A DNA stretch of 64,000 bases, from contig LDXN01000003.1 of assembly GCA_001443445.1 (NCBI GenBank), positions 18,887 to 82,886 on the forward strand. The letters run 5' to 3'. Below the pieces are notes generated by a model. That model made no database searches. It was not told where the DNA came from and saw nothing but the letters and a program-made list of their open reading frames with translations. Within the stretch, counting starts at the first letter, position 1. Each line of letters opens with the position of its first letter. This stretch comes from Candidatus Dadabacteria bacterium CSP1-2 (GTDB taxonomy: Bacteria; Desulfobacterota_D; UBA1144; Nemesobacterales; CSP1-2). Shown one piece after another: positions 8,142 through 15,987 of this stretch. Position numbers and translations under genes: made by a program.

Positions 8142-11100
8142 CCTTAACTTTAAGACACCGCTTCCCAAGAGCCGAGTAACAGCTTCAATAAATTCATCAT
8201 GAACATCAACTCGGCAATCCCCAAGATCAACCACAACATCACTATGACTTGTTTCCAAATGAAGATGTATTAGGGATTTTCCAGGATAGGTTTCGACTAT
8301 TTTTTTTAACTTTAAAAGATTTTCTTTAACGGCGTATTCTTTTGTTAAATTTATATGAACTGTAGAACCGTTTCTCATTTCTTTAAGAGAGAATATATCA
8401 CTGGCCCTTAGCCTGACTCTTTCTTCAGAAGGCTCAACCGTTCCTTTAACTACGACAGGTTCTACCTTTTCCTCTAATATAGGAAGGGACTTCCTTAGGA
8501 GATCATTAAAAATTACGACCTCGACAGAGCCCTTCATGTCTTCAAGAACGAGGGTCCCAAAAATATTTGAGCCATTTTTAGTGTGCTTCACGTTTAGCGA
8601 ACGAACCACACCAGCTATTAATACCTCACGCCTTTCCTTAATTTCAGAAAGTAGTTCAGTATCAGTGTTTGTATACCTTTTGATCTCCATTAGATATTTC
8701 GCAACAGGATGACTTGTAACATAAAACCCAAGTACATCCAACTCTGCCTTAAGTCTTTCCTTTTCATCCCATTCTTCCACGACTGGAAGAGTTGGTAGTG
8801 AAATAGAATCGCTCAAAGTAAAAAGGGCGCTTTGTCTTTCAGGGGAGCTTTTCTGTATTGCTGATGCATATGAAAGTAAGGTATCCAGTGATTCCATTAG
8901 CTGTGTTCTATTAGCTCCAAGAGAATCAAAAGCGCCGCTTTTAATAAGGCTTTCAAATGTCCTTTTGTTTATCTTTTTTGAATCTACCCTTTCACAGAAA
9001 TCAAATATGGTTTTAACCCTTCCCCCTTCTTCCCTTGCTTGAATAATCGCTTCAACCGTGCCCTCGCCAATATTTTTTATAGCTGAAAGACCAAACCTGA
9101 TCTTACCACGGGCTCTGGGGTAGCGATCCAGAGGTAGGGTAGTTGGGGAACCGCTTATTGCAGTAAATCCCGCCATACTTTCATTCACATCTGGAGGAAG
9201 CACCTCGATTCCCATTTCTTTGCATTCTGCAATGCTAGCGATAACTTTATCGGCATTACCGGCCTCAACAGAAAGCAATGCAGCCATAAATTCAGCGGGA
9301 TAGTGTGCCTTAAGGTAGGCAGTTTGATAGGTTATAAGCGCATATGCAGCGCTATGGCTTTTATTAAACGAATACTCAGCAAATTTTTCCATAGCATCAA
9401 AAATATCTTCAGCTTTCTTTTTACTTATCCCTTTTTTCTTTGCTCCTTCGAGAAACCTTTCTCGTTGAGCCTTCATCTCTTCGGGTTTCTTCTTTCCCAT
9501 TGCACGCCTAAGAAGATCAGCTTCTCCGAGGCTATAGTCTGCAAGCACGCTTGAAGTTTTCATAATCTGTTCTTGGTAAACAAAAAGACCGTAGGTGTCT
9601 TTTAGTAGCTCCTTAAGCTCAGGTAGTGGATATTCAATCCTTCTCTGGCCATGCTTCCGTTTTATAAACTCTTCCACCATCCCGCTATCGAGCGGACCAG
9701 GGCGATAAAGAGCAAGTACTGCTATAATATCCTCAAAGCTAGAAGGTTGTAGCCTCATTAGAAGATCTTTCATACCAGAGGATTCAATCTGAAATACACC
9801 CCTTGTACGACCACTCGATAGGAGTTTGTATACATCTTGGTCGTTGAGCGGGATCCTTTTTATATCGAAATGCAAAACTTCGTCTTTTATTGGGTCTACT
9901 TGATCTACCTGCTCTGAACTTTCTCGAACCCCTGAAGATTTATTATCGCTAATAAACTTTATTGCTTTATCTATAACCGTGAGCGTCTTTAGACCAAGAA
10001 AATCGAATTTAACAAAACCTAAATCCTCTATAGAGTTCATATCAAATTGAGTTAAGATCTCATCCTTTGAACCTTTGTATAGCGGTATATAATCTGCAAG
10101 TGGCTCGTTTGAAATCACGATTCCTGCAGCGTGGGTGGAGGAGTGCCTAACCATATTCTCTAGTGGCCTAGCTATCTCTATCAGCTCTCTAAGGTTTGGG
10201 GATTTCTCTATGAGTTCTTTTAGCTGCGGGATTTGGGTTAAGGATTCGTCAATACTGAAAACTTTTCCCCTGAATGTTGGAATAAGTTTTGTGACTCGAT
10301 CAACATCTGAATACGGAATGCCTAGTACCCTTCCTACATCTTTTACTACCGCCTTTGCAGACATAGTTCCGAATGTGCCGATCTGGGCGACCTTATCCGC
10401 TCCGTATCTTTCTGTGACATATTTTATTACCTCATCCCTTCTGTCTGCACAGAAGTCAACATCTATATCAGGCATACTAACGCGCTCAGGGTTTAGAAAC
10501 CTTTCAAAAAGAAGATTGTACTGAATTGGGTCAAGCTCGGTGATTCCCAGTGAGTATGCGACAAGGCTTCCCGCTGCGCTACCCCTTCCCGGCCCTACTG
10601 GTATTCCTCTATCTTTAGCAAAGTTTATAAAATCTGAAACTACTAAAAAATATCCAGAAAACCCCATGCTCTTAATAGTTTCGATTTCGGTCTCAAGCCT
10701 TTCTTTATATAGATCTGCTCTTTCACCTACTATCTCATTTTCTTTTAATCTTTTTTCAAGCCCCTCACTGGCAAGAATTGCCATGTATTCATCAAGCGCT
10801 TTCCCATCCTCAAGCTCGAACTCGGGTAGCTTGTAACTTGTGGTGAGCCCTTCGCCTTGTCGAAGGGTCGAACCACCATTAGTCTTAAATTCAAAATTGC
10901 ACCTTTCTGCAACCTCAAGCGTACGCTCGATTTCCTCTGGAAAATCCTTAAGGCAGTCAAGCATCTCTCTTCGTGATTTTAGGAAATACTCATCCCCCTT
11001 GAACTTAAACCTCTTTTCATCTATTACTGTTGTTCCAGTTTGAATGCAGAGGAGGATATCGTGCGGCTTTGAATCTTCTCTCGTTAAATAATGACAGTCG

Positions 11101-11708
11101 TTTGTTGCCACAACCTTAATCCCAAGCCTATTTCCAATCTCTTTGATCTTTTGATTTACAGCCTCTTGCTCAGGAAGCTTATTTGCCTGAATCTCGAGAT
11201 AGTATCTGTCACCAAATATCTCCTTATATTTGGCTGCTGTTCGGAGGGCTCCTTGTAGGTCGTTGCTAAGAAGATATTTACAAAACTCACCGTTTAGACA
11301 ACCGCTTAACACCATAAGGCCCTCATGGTGAATATCTAAAAGCTCATAGTCTATCCTGGGTCTCCTATAGAACCCCTCAAAGTAGGCTTTAGTAAGCAGC
11401 CTGGAGAGGTTTTTATACCCTTCTTGACTCATAGAAAGAAGGATCAAGTGGTGGTTTTTGTCCTCAGGCGATTTATCATGTCGTGATGAGGGAGCTACAT
11501 AAACCTCACATCCAATAATTGGTTTTATGCCTGCTTTTTTAGCCTCCTTATAGAACTCCACAGCACCAAATATGTTTCCATGATCGGTGAGGGCAACGGC
11601 CGTCATACCGTATTCCTTCGCCTTTTGGAAAAGCTCATCAAACTTGATTGCGCCGTCAAGGAGTGAATATTGAGAATGGAGATGAAGGTGAACAAAATCT
11701 TTATTCAT
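8139..11708 (-). CDS. dnaE: DNA polymerase III alpha subunit
   Basis: Replicative DNA polymerase catalytic subunit, 1189 residues, near the usual 1150-1180. Domains in order: N-terminal PHP (HLHLHSQYSLLDG at residues 8-20, TDHGN near 42), polymerase palm with the catalytic aspartates in MPDIDVDFC (about 413-421), fingers with GFNKSH-type EYSFNKSHSAAYAL (about 780), a helix-hairpin-helix region (SAIKNIGEGTVEAI), and a C-terminal OB fold (about 1000-1070). Odd features are extra peptides absent from typical DnaE. One at about residues 277-290 (GGSTLRQGEGLTT) is encoded by a dispersed repeat; others lie near 589-612 (SSGVRESSEQVDQVDP) and near 850-866. The ATG directly abuts a structured repeat element in the leader. 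Confidence 0.97.
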   Translation of the reverse strand: MNKDFVHLHLHSQYSLLDGAIKFDELFQKAKEYGMTAVALTDHGNIFGAVEFYKEAKKAGIKPIIGCEVYVAPSSRHDKSPEDKNHHLILLSMSQEGYKNLSRLLTKAYFEGFYRRPRIDYELLDIHHEGLMVLSGCLNGEFCKYLLSNDLQGALRTAAKYKEIFGDRYYLEIQANKLPEQEAVNQKIKEIGNRLGIKVVATNDCHYLTREDSKPHDILLCIQTGTTVIDEKRFKFKGDEYFLKSRREMLDCLKDFPEEIERTLEVAERCNFEFKTNGGSTLRQGEGLTTSYKLPEFELEDGKALDEYMAILASEGLEKRLKENEIVGERADLYKERLETEIETIKSMGFSGYFLVVSDFINFAKDRGIPVGPGRGSAAGSLVAYSLGITELDPIQYNLLFERFLNPERVSMPDIDVDFCADRRDEVIKYVTERYGADKVAQIGTFGTMSAKAVVKDVGRVLGIPYSDVDRVTKLIPTFRGKVFSIDESLTQIPQLKELIEKSPNLRELIEIARPLENMVRHSSTHAAGIVISNEPLADYIPLYKGSKDEILTQFDMNSIEDLGFVKFDFLGLKTLTVIDKAIKFISDNKSSGVRESSEQVDQVDPIKDEVLHFDIKRIPLNDQDVYKLLSSGRTRGVFQIESSGMKDLLMRLQPSSFEDIIAVLALYRPGPLDSGMVEEFIKRKHGQRRIEYPLPELKELLKDTYGLFVYQEQIMKTSSVLADYSLGEADLLRRAMGKKKPEEMKAQRERFLEGAKKKGISKKKAEDIFDAMEKFAEYSFNKSHSAAYALITYQTAYLKAHYPAEFMAALLSVEAGNADKVIASIAECKEMGIEVLPPDVNESMAGFTAISGSPTTLPLDRYPRARGKIRFGLSAIKNIGEGTVEAIIQAREEGGRVKTIFDFCERVDSKKINKRTFESLIKSGAFDSLGANRTQLMESLDTLLSYASAIQKSSPERQSALFTLSDSISLPTLPVVEEWDEKERLKAELDVLGFYVTSHPVAKYLMEIKRYTNTDTELLSEIKERREVLIAGVVRSLNVKHTKNGSNIFGTLVLEDMKGSVEVVIFNDLLRKSLPILEEKVEPVVVKGTVEPSEERVRLRASDIFSLKEMRNGSTVHINLTKEYAVKENLLKLKKIVETYPGKSLIHLHLETSHSDVVVDLGDCRVDVHDEFIEAVTRLLGSGVLKLR
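10839..10878. repeat. TTCGAC/GGTGAGCC palindromic repeat inside dnaE
   Basis: The 40-bp stretch has complementary ends (TGTGGT...ACCACCA) and an inner 7-bp stem CCCTTCG/CGAAGGG. It is in frame and encodes GGSTLRQGEGLTT between conserved DnaE segments. Relatives are at 16321-16362, 24212-24296, 25500-25522, 21383-21440 and 43970-44037. Confidence 0.7.
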
Positions 11709-11767
11709 TTTATTTCCCTTTCTCGCGCACTTTTTATTTCCATCTCTTGCACATTGCGCAAGAGATA
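11709..11767 (-). repeat. Structured hairpin/GGAAATAAA repeat element, dnaE leader copy
   Basis: Read on the minus strand: 9-bp stem ATCTCTTGC, loop GCAATGT, GCAAGAGAT (11742-11766), then GGAAATAAA (11733-11741), a 14-nt spacer, and GGGAAATAAA (11709-11718) directly touching the dnaE ATG. It matches the copy at 26083-26137 in loop and flanks, but the stem sequence differs while pairing is retained. It probably occupies the ribosome-binding region of dnaE. Confidence 0.65.
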
Positions 11768-11882
11768 AAACAACTCAAAACACTACTGCCGAGTTATTAT
11801 ATAGCAGAAAACTTCTACTCTTCAAGGCTTTTGCACAAGATATGTAAAATTAATAAAATTTAAATACAATATTTGGTAGTTT

Positions 11883-12088
11883 TTGGTTGATTTAGAATTC
11901 AAGCTTCGGATGCTAAACCGGATTAAGACTCTAGGAGATTTACTTGTTCCACCTGGAAATAGTTTAGAAGCCTTACATGTAGATCGAGAAGGTCATAATA
12001 GCATCCGTATTAACGATCAACGAAGGATTTGCTTTGAATGCCACAAAGGCGATGCGGATAACGCGTTGAGATAGTTGATTATCATTAG
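11883..12088 (+). pseudogene. HigB-type toxin, truncated and frameshifted
   Basis: The frame from a TTG at 11883 contains [20 protein letters not shown] and [20 protein letters not shown], the core of HigB/RelE-type mRNA interferases. Two defects are visible. The N-terminal ~25-30 residues of the family (IKSFxDKxTExLF type) are missing. Near 12063 the frame ends in NALR-stop, whereas one base shift restores the family ending VEIVDYH with a TAG at 12086-12088. The toxin is therefore likely inactive. The intact antitoxin begins 12 bp later. An indel in the assembly could explain the frameshift but not the missing N-terminus. Confidence 0.75.
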
Positions 12089-12100
12089 GAGGTTTAAATT

Positions 12101-12406
12101 ATGAGTTCTAAAAAAATTGCTCCTATACATCCCGGTGAAATTCTGCTTGAAGAGTTCTTAAGGCCTATGAGAATTAGCCAAAATCGGATTGCGCTCGACA
12201 TTAGAGTTCCTGCGCGACGAATTAATGAGATAGTTCGTGGCAAGCGTAGAATAACGGCAGATACAGCTTTAAGATTAGCTAAATATTTTGATATGTCTCC
12301 CCAATTCTGGCTTGGCTTGCAAATGGGTTACGACCTTGATATAGCAGAGGATGAGTTGGGGAAACTCCTCGAAAAAGAGGTTCAAGTTTATCAATCTACA
12401 CTGTGA
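12101..12406 (+). CDS. higA: HigA-type antitoxin (XRE helix-turn-helix)
   Basis: 101 residues opening with IAPIHPGEILLEEFLRPM, the standard HigA/VapI start, then an XRE helix-turn-helix (ISQNRIALDIRVPARRINEI, about residues 26-45) and RITADTALRLAKYFDMSPQF, also typical. It binds and neutralises HigB and represses the operon. A strong ribosome site (AGGAGG, 12087-12092) precedes the ATG. The gene is intact although the upstream toxin is damaged, so it survives as an orphan antitoxin or transcriptional repressor. Confidence 0.9.
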   Translation: MSSKKIAPIHPGEILLEEFLRPMRISQNRIALDIRVPARRINEIVRGKRRITADTALRLAKYFDMSPQFWLGLQMGYDLDIAEDELGKLLEKEVQVYQSTL

Positions 12407-12409
12407 GGA

Positions 12410-12619
12410 GCAAAGCAAAAGGAACTTTGCGAACTGAAAAAAATCGATGGCGAGTGGCTAATCTACTATATAGCCTTGAAAGAGGAAGAGATTAAAGAAA
12501 ATCCTAAAGCTTTTGGAAATGACTTATTATCCTCTGCAATTCTTTGGATTATGAACAATGAGTATACTGAGGGCCGGAGGTCAAATAGCTTGTTTGGTGA
12601 TGGTAGGCACTTGACGATT
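12410..12619 (+). other. Open segment between two toxin modules, possible gene remnant
   Basis: A stop-free stretch of about 68 codons reads KKIDGEWLIYYIALKEEEIK and later SSAILWIMNNEYTEGRRSN before a TAG at 12617-12619. There is no ATG, GTG or TTG at its head. The amino-acid composition is protein-like, but I recognise no family. It may be the tail of a deleted gene. Confidence 0.25.
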
Positions 12620-12648
12620 TAGAAAAATCTGGCTATACTATAGCCAGA

Positions 12649-12942
12649 ATAAGATACAACATCATATTTGCTCCAGAAGCTGCTGAGGATTTTAAGCGCT
12701 TATCAGCTAGAGATCGCGCCACCGTAGTTGATGCCATTGAACAACATCTCAGGTATGAGCCGGAGAAGATCAGCAAAAGTCGAATAAAACGGTTGCATGG
12801 CCTCAGTCATCCTCAGTATCGGCTGCGGGTTGGCGAAATTAGAGTGTTTTATGATGTTCGAGAACAAGCAGTGGAGGTATTAGCGATTGTCCCGAAATCA
12901 AATGCCGCTGCTTGGCTTGAAGAAGTAGGAGAAAAGGAATGA
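12649..12942 (+). CDS. RelE/ParE-family toxin with ATA in place of the start codon
   Basis: The frame encodes 97 residues, beginning RYNIIFAPEAAEDFKRLSAR, with RIKRLHGLSHPQYRLRVGEI and VFYDVREQAVEVLAIVPKS, the standard layout of RelE-like mRNA interferases. Relatives start MRYxIxFAPEA; here the corresponding codon at 12649-12651 is ATA, and no ATG, GTG or TTG lies between it and the in-frame stop at 12604. No ribosome site is evident. Its TGA overlaps the ATG of the antitoxin (12939-12942). Either an ATA start is used weakly or the toxin has been silenced by a start-codon mutation. Confidence 0.75.
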   Translation: MRYNIIFAPEAAEDFKRLSARDRATVVDAIEQHLRYEPEKISKSRIKRLHGLSHPQYRLRVGEIRVFYDVREQAVEVLAIVPKSNAAAWLEEVGEKE

Positions 12943-13184
12943 AGAAAGCATCATTATCTGAAGTCAAGGATCAGCTTTCGGAATATTTGCGTTTGGCTGA
13001 AAAAGAAGAGATTATCATCACGCGACACGGAAAGCCAGCGGGGGTGTTGATAGGTTTTGCCTCAGAAGATGATTGGTTTGATTATCGGCTAGAGCATGAT
13101 CCAAGATTTTTAGCCCGAATTGAAGCGGCAAGGAAAAGTTTACGGGAAGGAAAAGGGATATCCCTTGAAGACCTTCCTGAGTGA
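12939..13184 (+). CDS. Phd/YefM-type antitoxin
   Basis: 81 residues. The N-terminal KKASLSEVKDQLSEYLRLAE and IIITRHGKPAGVLIGFAS form the Phd/YefM DNA-binding fold; the acidic C-terminal part (DDWFDYRLEHDPRFLARIEA) is the toxin-binding tail. It overlaps the preceding toxin frame by 4 bp (ATGA), so translation of the antitoxin would be coupled to the toxin. It appears intact. Its neutralising role is known for the family; activity here is inferred. Confidence 0.9.
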   Translation: MKKASLSEVKDQLSEYLRLAEKEEIIITRHGKPAGVLIGFASEDDWFDYRLEHDPRFLARIEAARKSLREGKGISLEDLPE

Positions 13185-13557
13185 TAGGCTTACGCTTACA
13201 AGGTAGAATCCTTTTTTACCGACTCTTAATACGGCCTTCCTCGTCCACATCAACCACGTGGCTTCGTCAGACCGAGCGCCTCGTAGTCGTGCCTAGCTCC
13301 ATCAAAGCGAATGGAACGGGTCAAAAGGTATATGTGAGGTAAAAATCACGGGCATCGCCACTATCACTCTGTCCTTGCTTCTTCTATTAGGATAGATTTA
13401 AAACAAAAACTGTGTGGTATTTAATCTATATTGCCCGTAAATTGCTTTACGGAGCACTGACAATTTATAACAAATTTAACCACTTCCCTACAATTAGTTC
13501 ATTTCTTGCCCTTCTTAAAACATAGTGCTATATGAGGTAAAATATTATCGGTGAGAT
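13185..13557. other. Intergenic region without recognised content
   Basis: About 370 bp between the antitoxin and the histidine kinase. I see no gene, RNA or clear repeat. The kinase promoter should lie in the AT-rich part near 13440-13550, but no box pair stands out. Confidence 0.5.
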
Positions 13558-15987
13558 ATGAGGTTCTTATTTAAAGAAGAGTATGCCGCCCAGCTTGCTC
13601 CTATAATAATAATCCCCCTTATCGCCATTGCGATGGCAATAGGTACTATATCGTTTGCGAATGCCCTCGGGTGGCTTGGAAAGCCCTTTCCAGGGTTTTT
13701 TTACTATAAAAATCTCGTTGTGTCATTCTATCAGAGAAGCGCCTGGATGGGAGGGAATAAGGGACCAAGAGCATATGACCTAATCACAGAGGTCGAAGGT
13801 AAACCCGTCAAAACAGCCGATGAATTTAGAGAGGTATTCAATTCAAATAAAAATAAAGGATCCATTACCTACACAGTTAATCGGGATGGAAAAGCCTCAA
13901 ACTTCGCTGTAGATATAAAGGACCTTTCCATAGAGGATTTTTTCTTTGCCTTTCTACTCCCTTTTCTGCTAGGAATGTTTTTTCTCGTAGCCGGCGGGCT
14001 TGTGTACTTTGCAAAATCAAATAAGGCCACACTTGTAAACTTCTTTATGTGCCTTCTTATCGCCCTTTCCTATATGACAATGTTCGATTCCAACACGACT
14101 TACAAATTCTCTCAGTTCTGGCTCATATACCCGCTATTTGGCGCAATCTCAGCACATCTTTTTCTTTTATTTCCTGAAGAGCGGGATCTGGTAAAGAGAA
14201 ACCGCTGGATAAGATACCTTCCTTATATCCCTGCACTTCTCTTGATACTTTTTAGATACCTTAGCGAGAATAATCCTTCACTTTCCATCCTTTTTTCAAA
14301 GCTTTCTCTCTTATACATGGGTGGCATATTTGTACTAGATCTCAGTCTATTAATCGTGACGTACGCAAATACAAAAGAAGGCGTAATAAAACAAAGGGCA
14401 AAAATAGTTGCTTTCGGTCTTGTGGTTGCATCTCTTATACCTGTTACTTGGAGCGCCCTTAATGCCCTATGGCGCCCGGTAGTAGGGTTCGATTATGCAA
14501 TGGGATTAGCTATAGTTTTTCCTGCCCTTGTAGGATATGCAGCCACAAAAAGAAGATTCTTTGATATAGATCTGGTTATAAAAAAGAGCATAAGCTATGG
14601 CGCCCTAAGTGGGGCGCTTGTAATCCTTTATTTGATTATAGTCACGATTGTTAGCTTGCTTACCCAAACCCTATTTTCACTACACCGCTCCCCTATAGAA
14701 CCGGTGATTTCAACACTAGTTATAGTCGTTGCATTTGATCCTATAAGAAGACATATCCAACACCTGATTGACAGGTTTTTCTATAGAGACCAATACAATC
14801 TTCAGCAAGGCTTTTTGGAACTTGGCCGTGAAATCGGCGGAGAGGGTTTTGACATAGATGAAATTGGAGAGCTTGTTGTGAGAAGATTTTGCGAGCTCCT
14901 TAGACTCAACAGAGCTTATATATTCCTGAAAGAGGGGGCAGAAAGGTTTACGCTTAAGTATGGGGAACCAAATCCCAAAGATTTTATCCCTATAAAGTTT
15001 CACAGAGGTACCAAAGGAAAACTCTCAAAAGGTCGTACGGTTGAGGTTGACGAGGTTATTTCCAACTTAGAGCTAGATACAAGTGAGTCGGAGAAGCTAA
15101 AAAACATTGGAGTTAGATACCTTATTCCAATGTTCACAAAAAGCGGTGTTTTAGGGATTATTGCCCTCAGTGAAAAGCTATCAAAGCTTCCTCTTTCAAG
15201 GGATGAAATAAAACTACTTGAGGGAGTAGCACATCAGACAGCAATAAGCATTGAAAACCTAAGGCTATACGAAGAAAAATCCCGTGATGAAAGGCTTGCA
15301 ACACGCGGGCAGGTTGCAAGCATGATAATCCATGAGATAAAAAATCCTCTTGGAATTATTCGAGTCTCCTCTGGTACACTCAAAAAGAAATTTGAAAAGG
15401 TGGACGATCAAGAGGGAAAAGAGCTTGCAACATTTATAGAAGAAGAAGTACTAAGGATGGATACCACGGCTAGGAAGTTTCTTTCATATGTAAGGCCTCA
15501 AGAACCAAGTCTTGAATGGGTGAATATTAACGAGGTGATCAGAAAGGCTTTAAAGACCCTATCCACTGAGCTCGAATCCTTGAAAGTCGAGACAAGGCTT
15601 AAATCTAACCTTGATGAGATTGAAGCTGATGCAGACCAGCTTTATCAAACATTTATAAATCTTATATTAAACGCACGGGACGCCTCCCCATTTGGTGGAA
15701 GATTGATTATAAGGACAAATGAAAGAGACGGCGTGTGTGAGGTAGCTATAGCAGATACTGGCAAGGGTATTGAAAAGGGTGTAGTAGAGAGTATATTTAA
15801 ACCATTCTATTCAGGGAAAAGGGGCGGTATCGGTCTTGGGCTTACTATAGCACACCAGATAGTTGAGAATCACGGGGGAAAAATCAGGGTTAAAAGTACC
15901 GAGGGACGCGGAACCGTTTTTCTCATAATCCTTCCCAAACGAAGAAAGGAGGCAAAGGATAAATGGAAGAAGTTATTTCTTTCCTAA
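13558..15987 (+). CDS. Multipass membrane sensor histidine kinase (PDZ-like + GAF + HisKA/HATPase)
   Basis: 809 residues. Order: membrane helix (about 12-35), an outward-facing PDZ-like segment (about 75-120, ITEVEGKPVKTADEFREVF), six or seven further membrane helices (about 125-400), a GAF-like domain (about 430-575), a HisKA dimerisation helix with the phosphoacceptor in SMIIHEIKNPLG (about 585-600), and a HATPase domain with N box LILNARDAS, G1 ADTGKGIEKG and G2 GGIGLGLTIAHQI. All catalytic motifs look intact. There is no response regulator next to it, so it is an orphan kinase. Its 3' end overlaps ftsY by 25 bp, implying co-transcription. The signal is unknown; the PDZ-like part suggests sensing envelope proteins or peptides. 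Confidence 0.9.
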   Translation: MRFLFKEEYAAQLAPIIIIPLIAIAMAIGTISFANALGWLGKPFPGFFYYKNLVVSFYQRSAWMGGNKGPRAYDLITEVEGKPVKTADEFREVFNSNKNKGSITYTVNRDGKASNFAVDIKDLSIEDFFFAFLLPFLLGMFFLVAGGLVYFAKSNKATLVNFFMCLLIALSYMTMFDSNTTYKFSQFWLIYPLFGAISAHLFLLFPEERDLVKRNRWIRYLPYIPALLLILFRYLSENNPSLSILFSKLSLLYMGGIFVLDLSLLIVTYANTKEGVIKQRAKIVAFGLVVASLIPVTWSALNALWRPVVGFDYAMGLAIVFPALVGYAATKRRFFDIDLVIKKSISYGALSGALVILYLIIVTIVSLLTQTLFSLHRSPIEPVISTLVIVVAFDPIRRHIQHLIDRFFYRDQYNLQQGFLELGREIGGEGFDIDEIGELVVRRFCELLRLNRAYIFLKEGAERFTLKYGEPNPKDFIPIKFHRGTKGKLSKGRTVEVDEVISNLELDTSESEKLKNIGVRYLIPMFTKSGVLGIIALSEKLSKLPLSRDEIKLLEGVAHQTAISIENLRLYEEKSRDERLATRGQVASMIIHEIKNPLGIIRVSSGTLKKKFEKVDDQEGKELATFIEEEVLRMDTTARKFLSYVRPQEPSLEWVNINEVIRKALKTLSTELESLKVETRLKSNLDEIEADADQLYQTFINLILNARDASPFGGRLIIRTNERDGVCEVAIADTGKGIEKGVVESIFKPFYSGKRGGIGLGLTIAHQIVENHGGKIRVKSTEGRGTVFLIILPKRRKEAKDKWKKLFLS

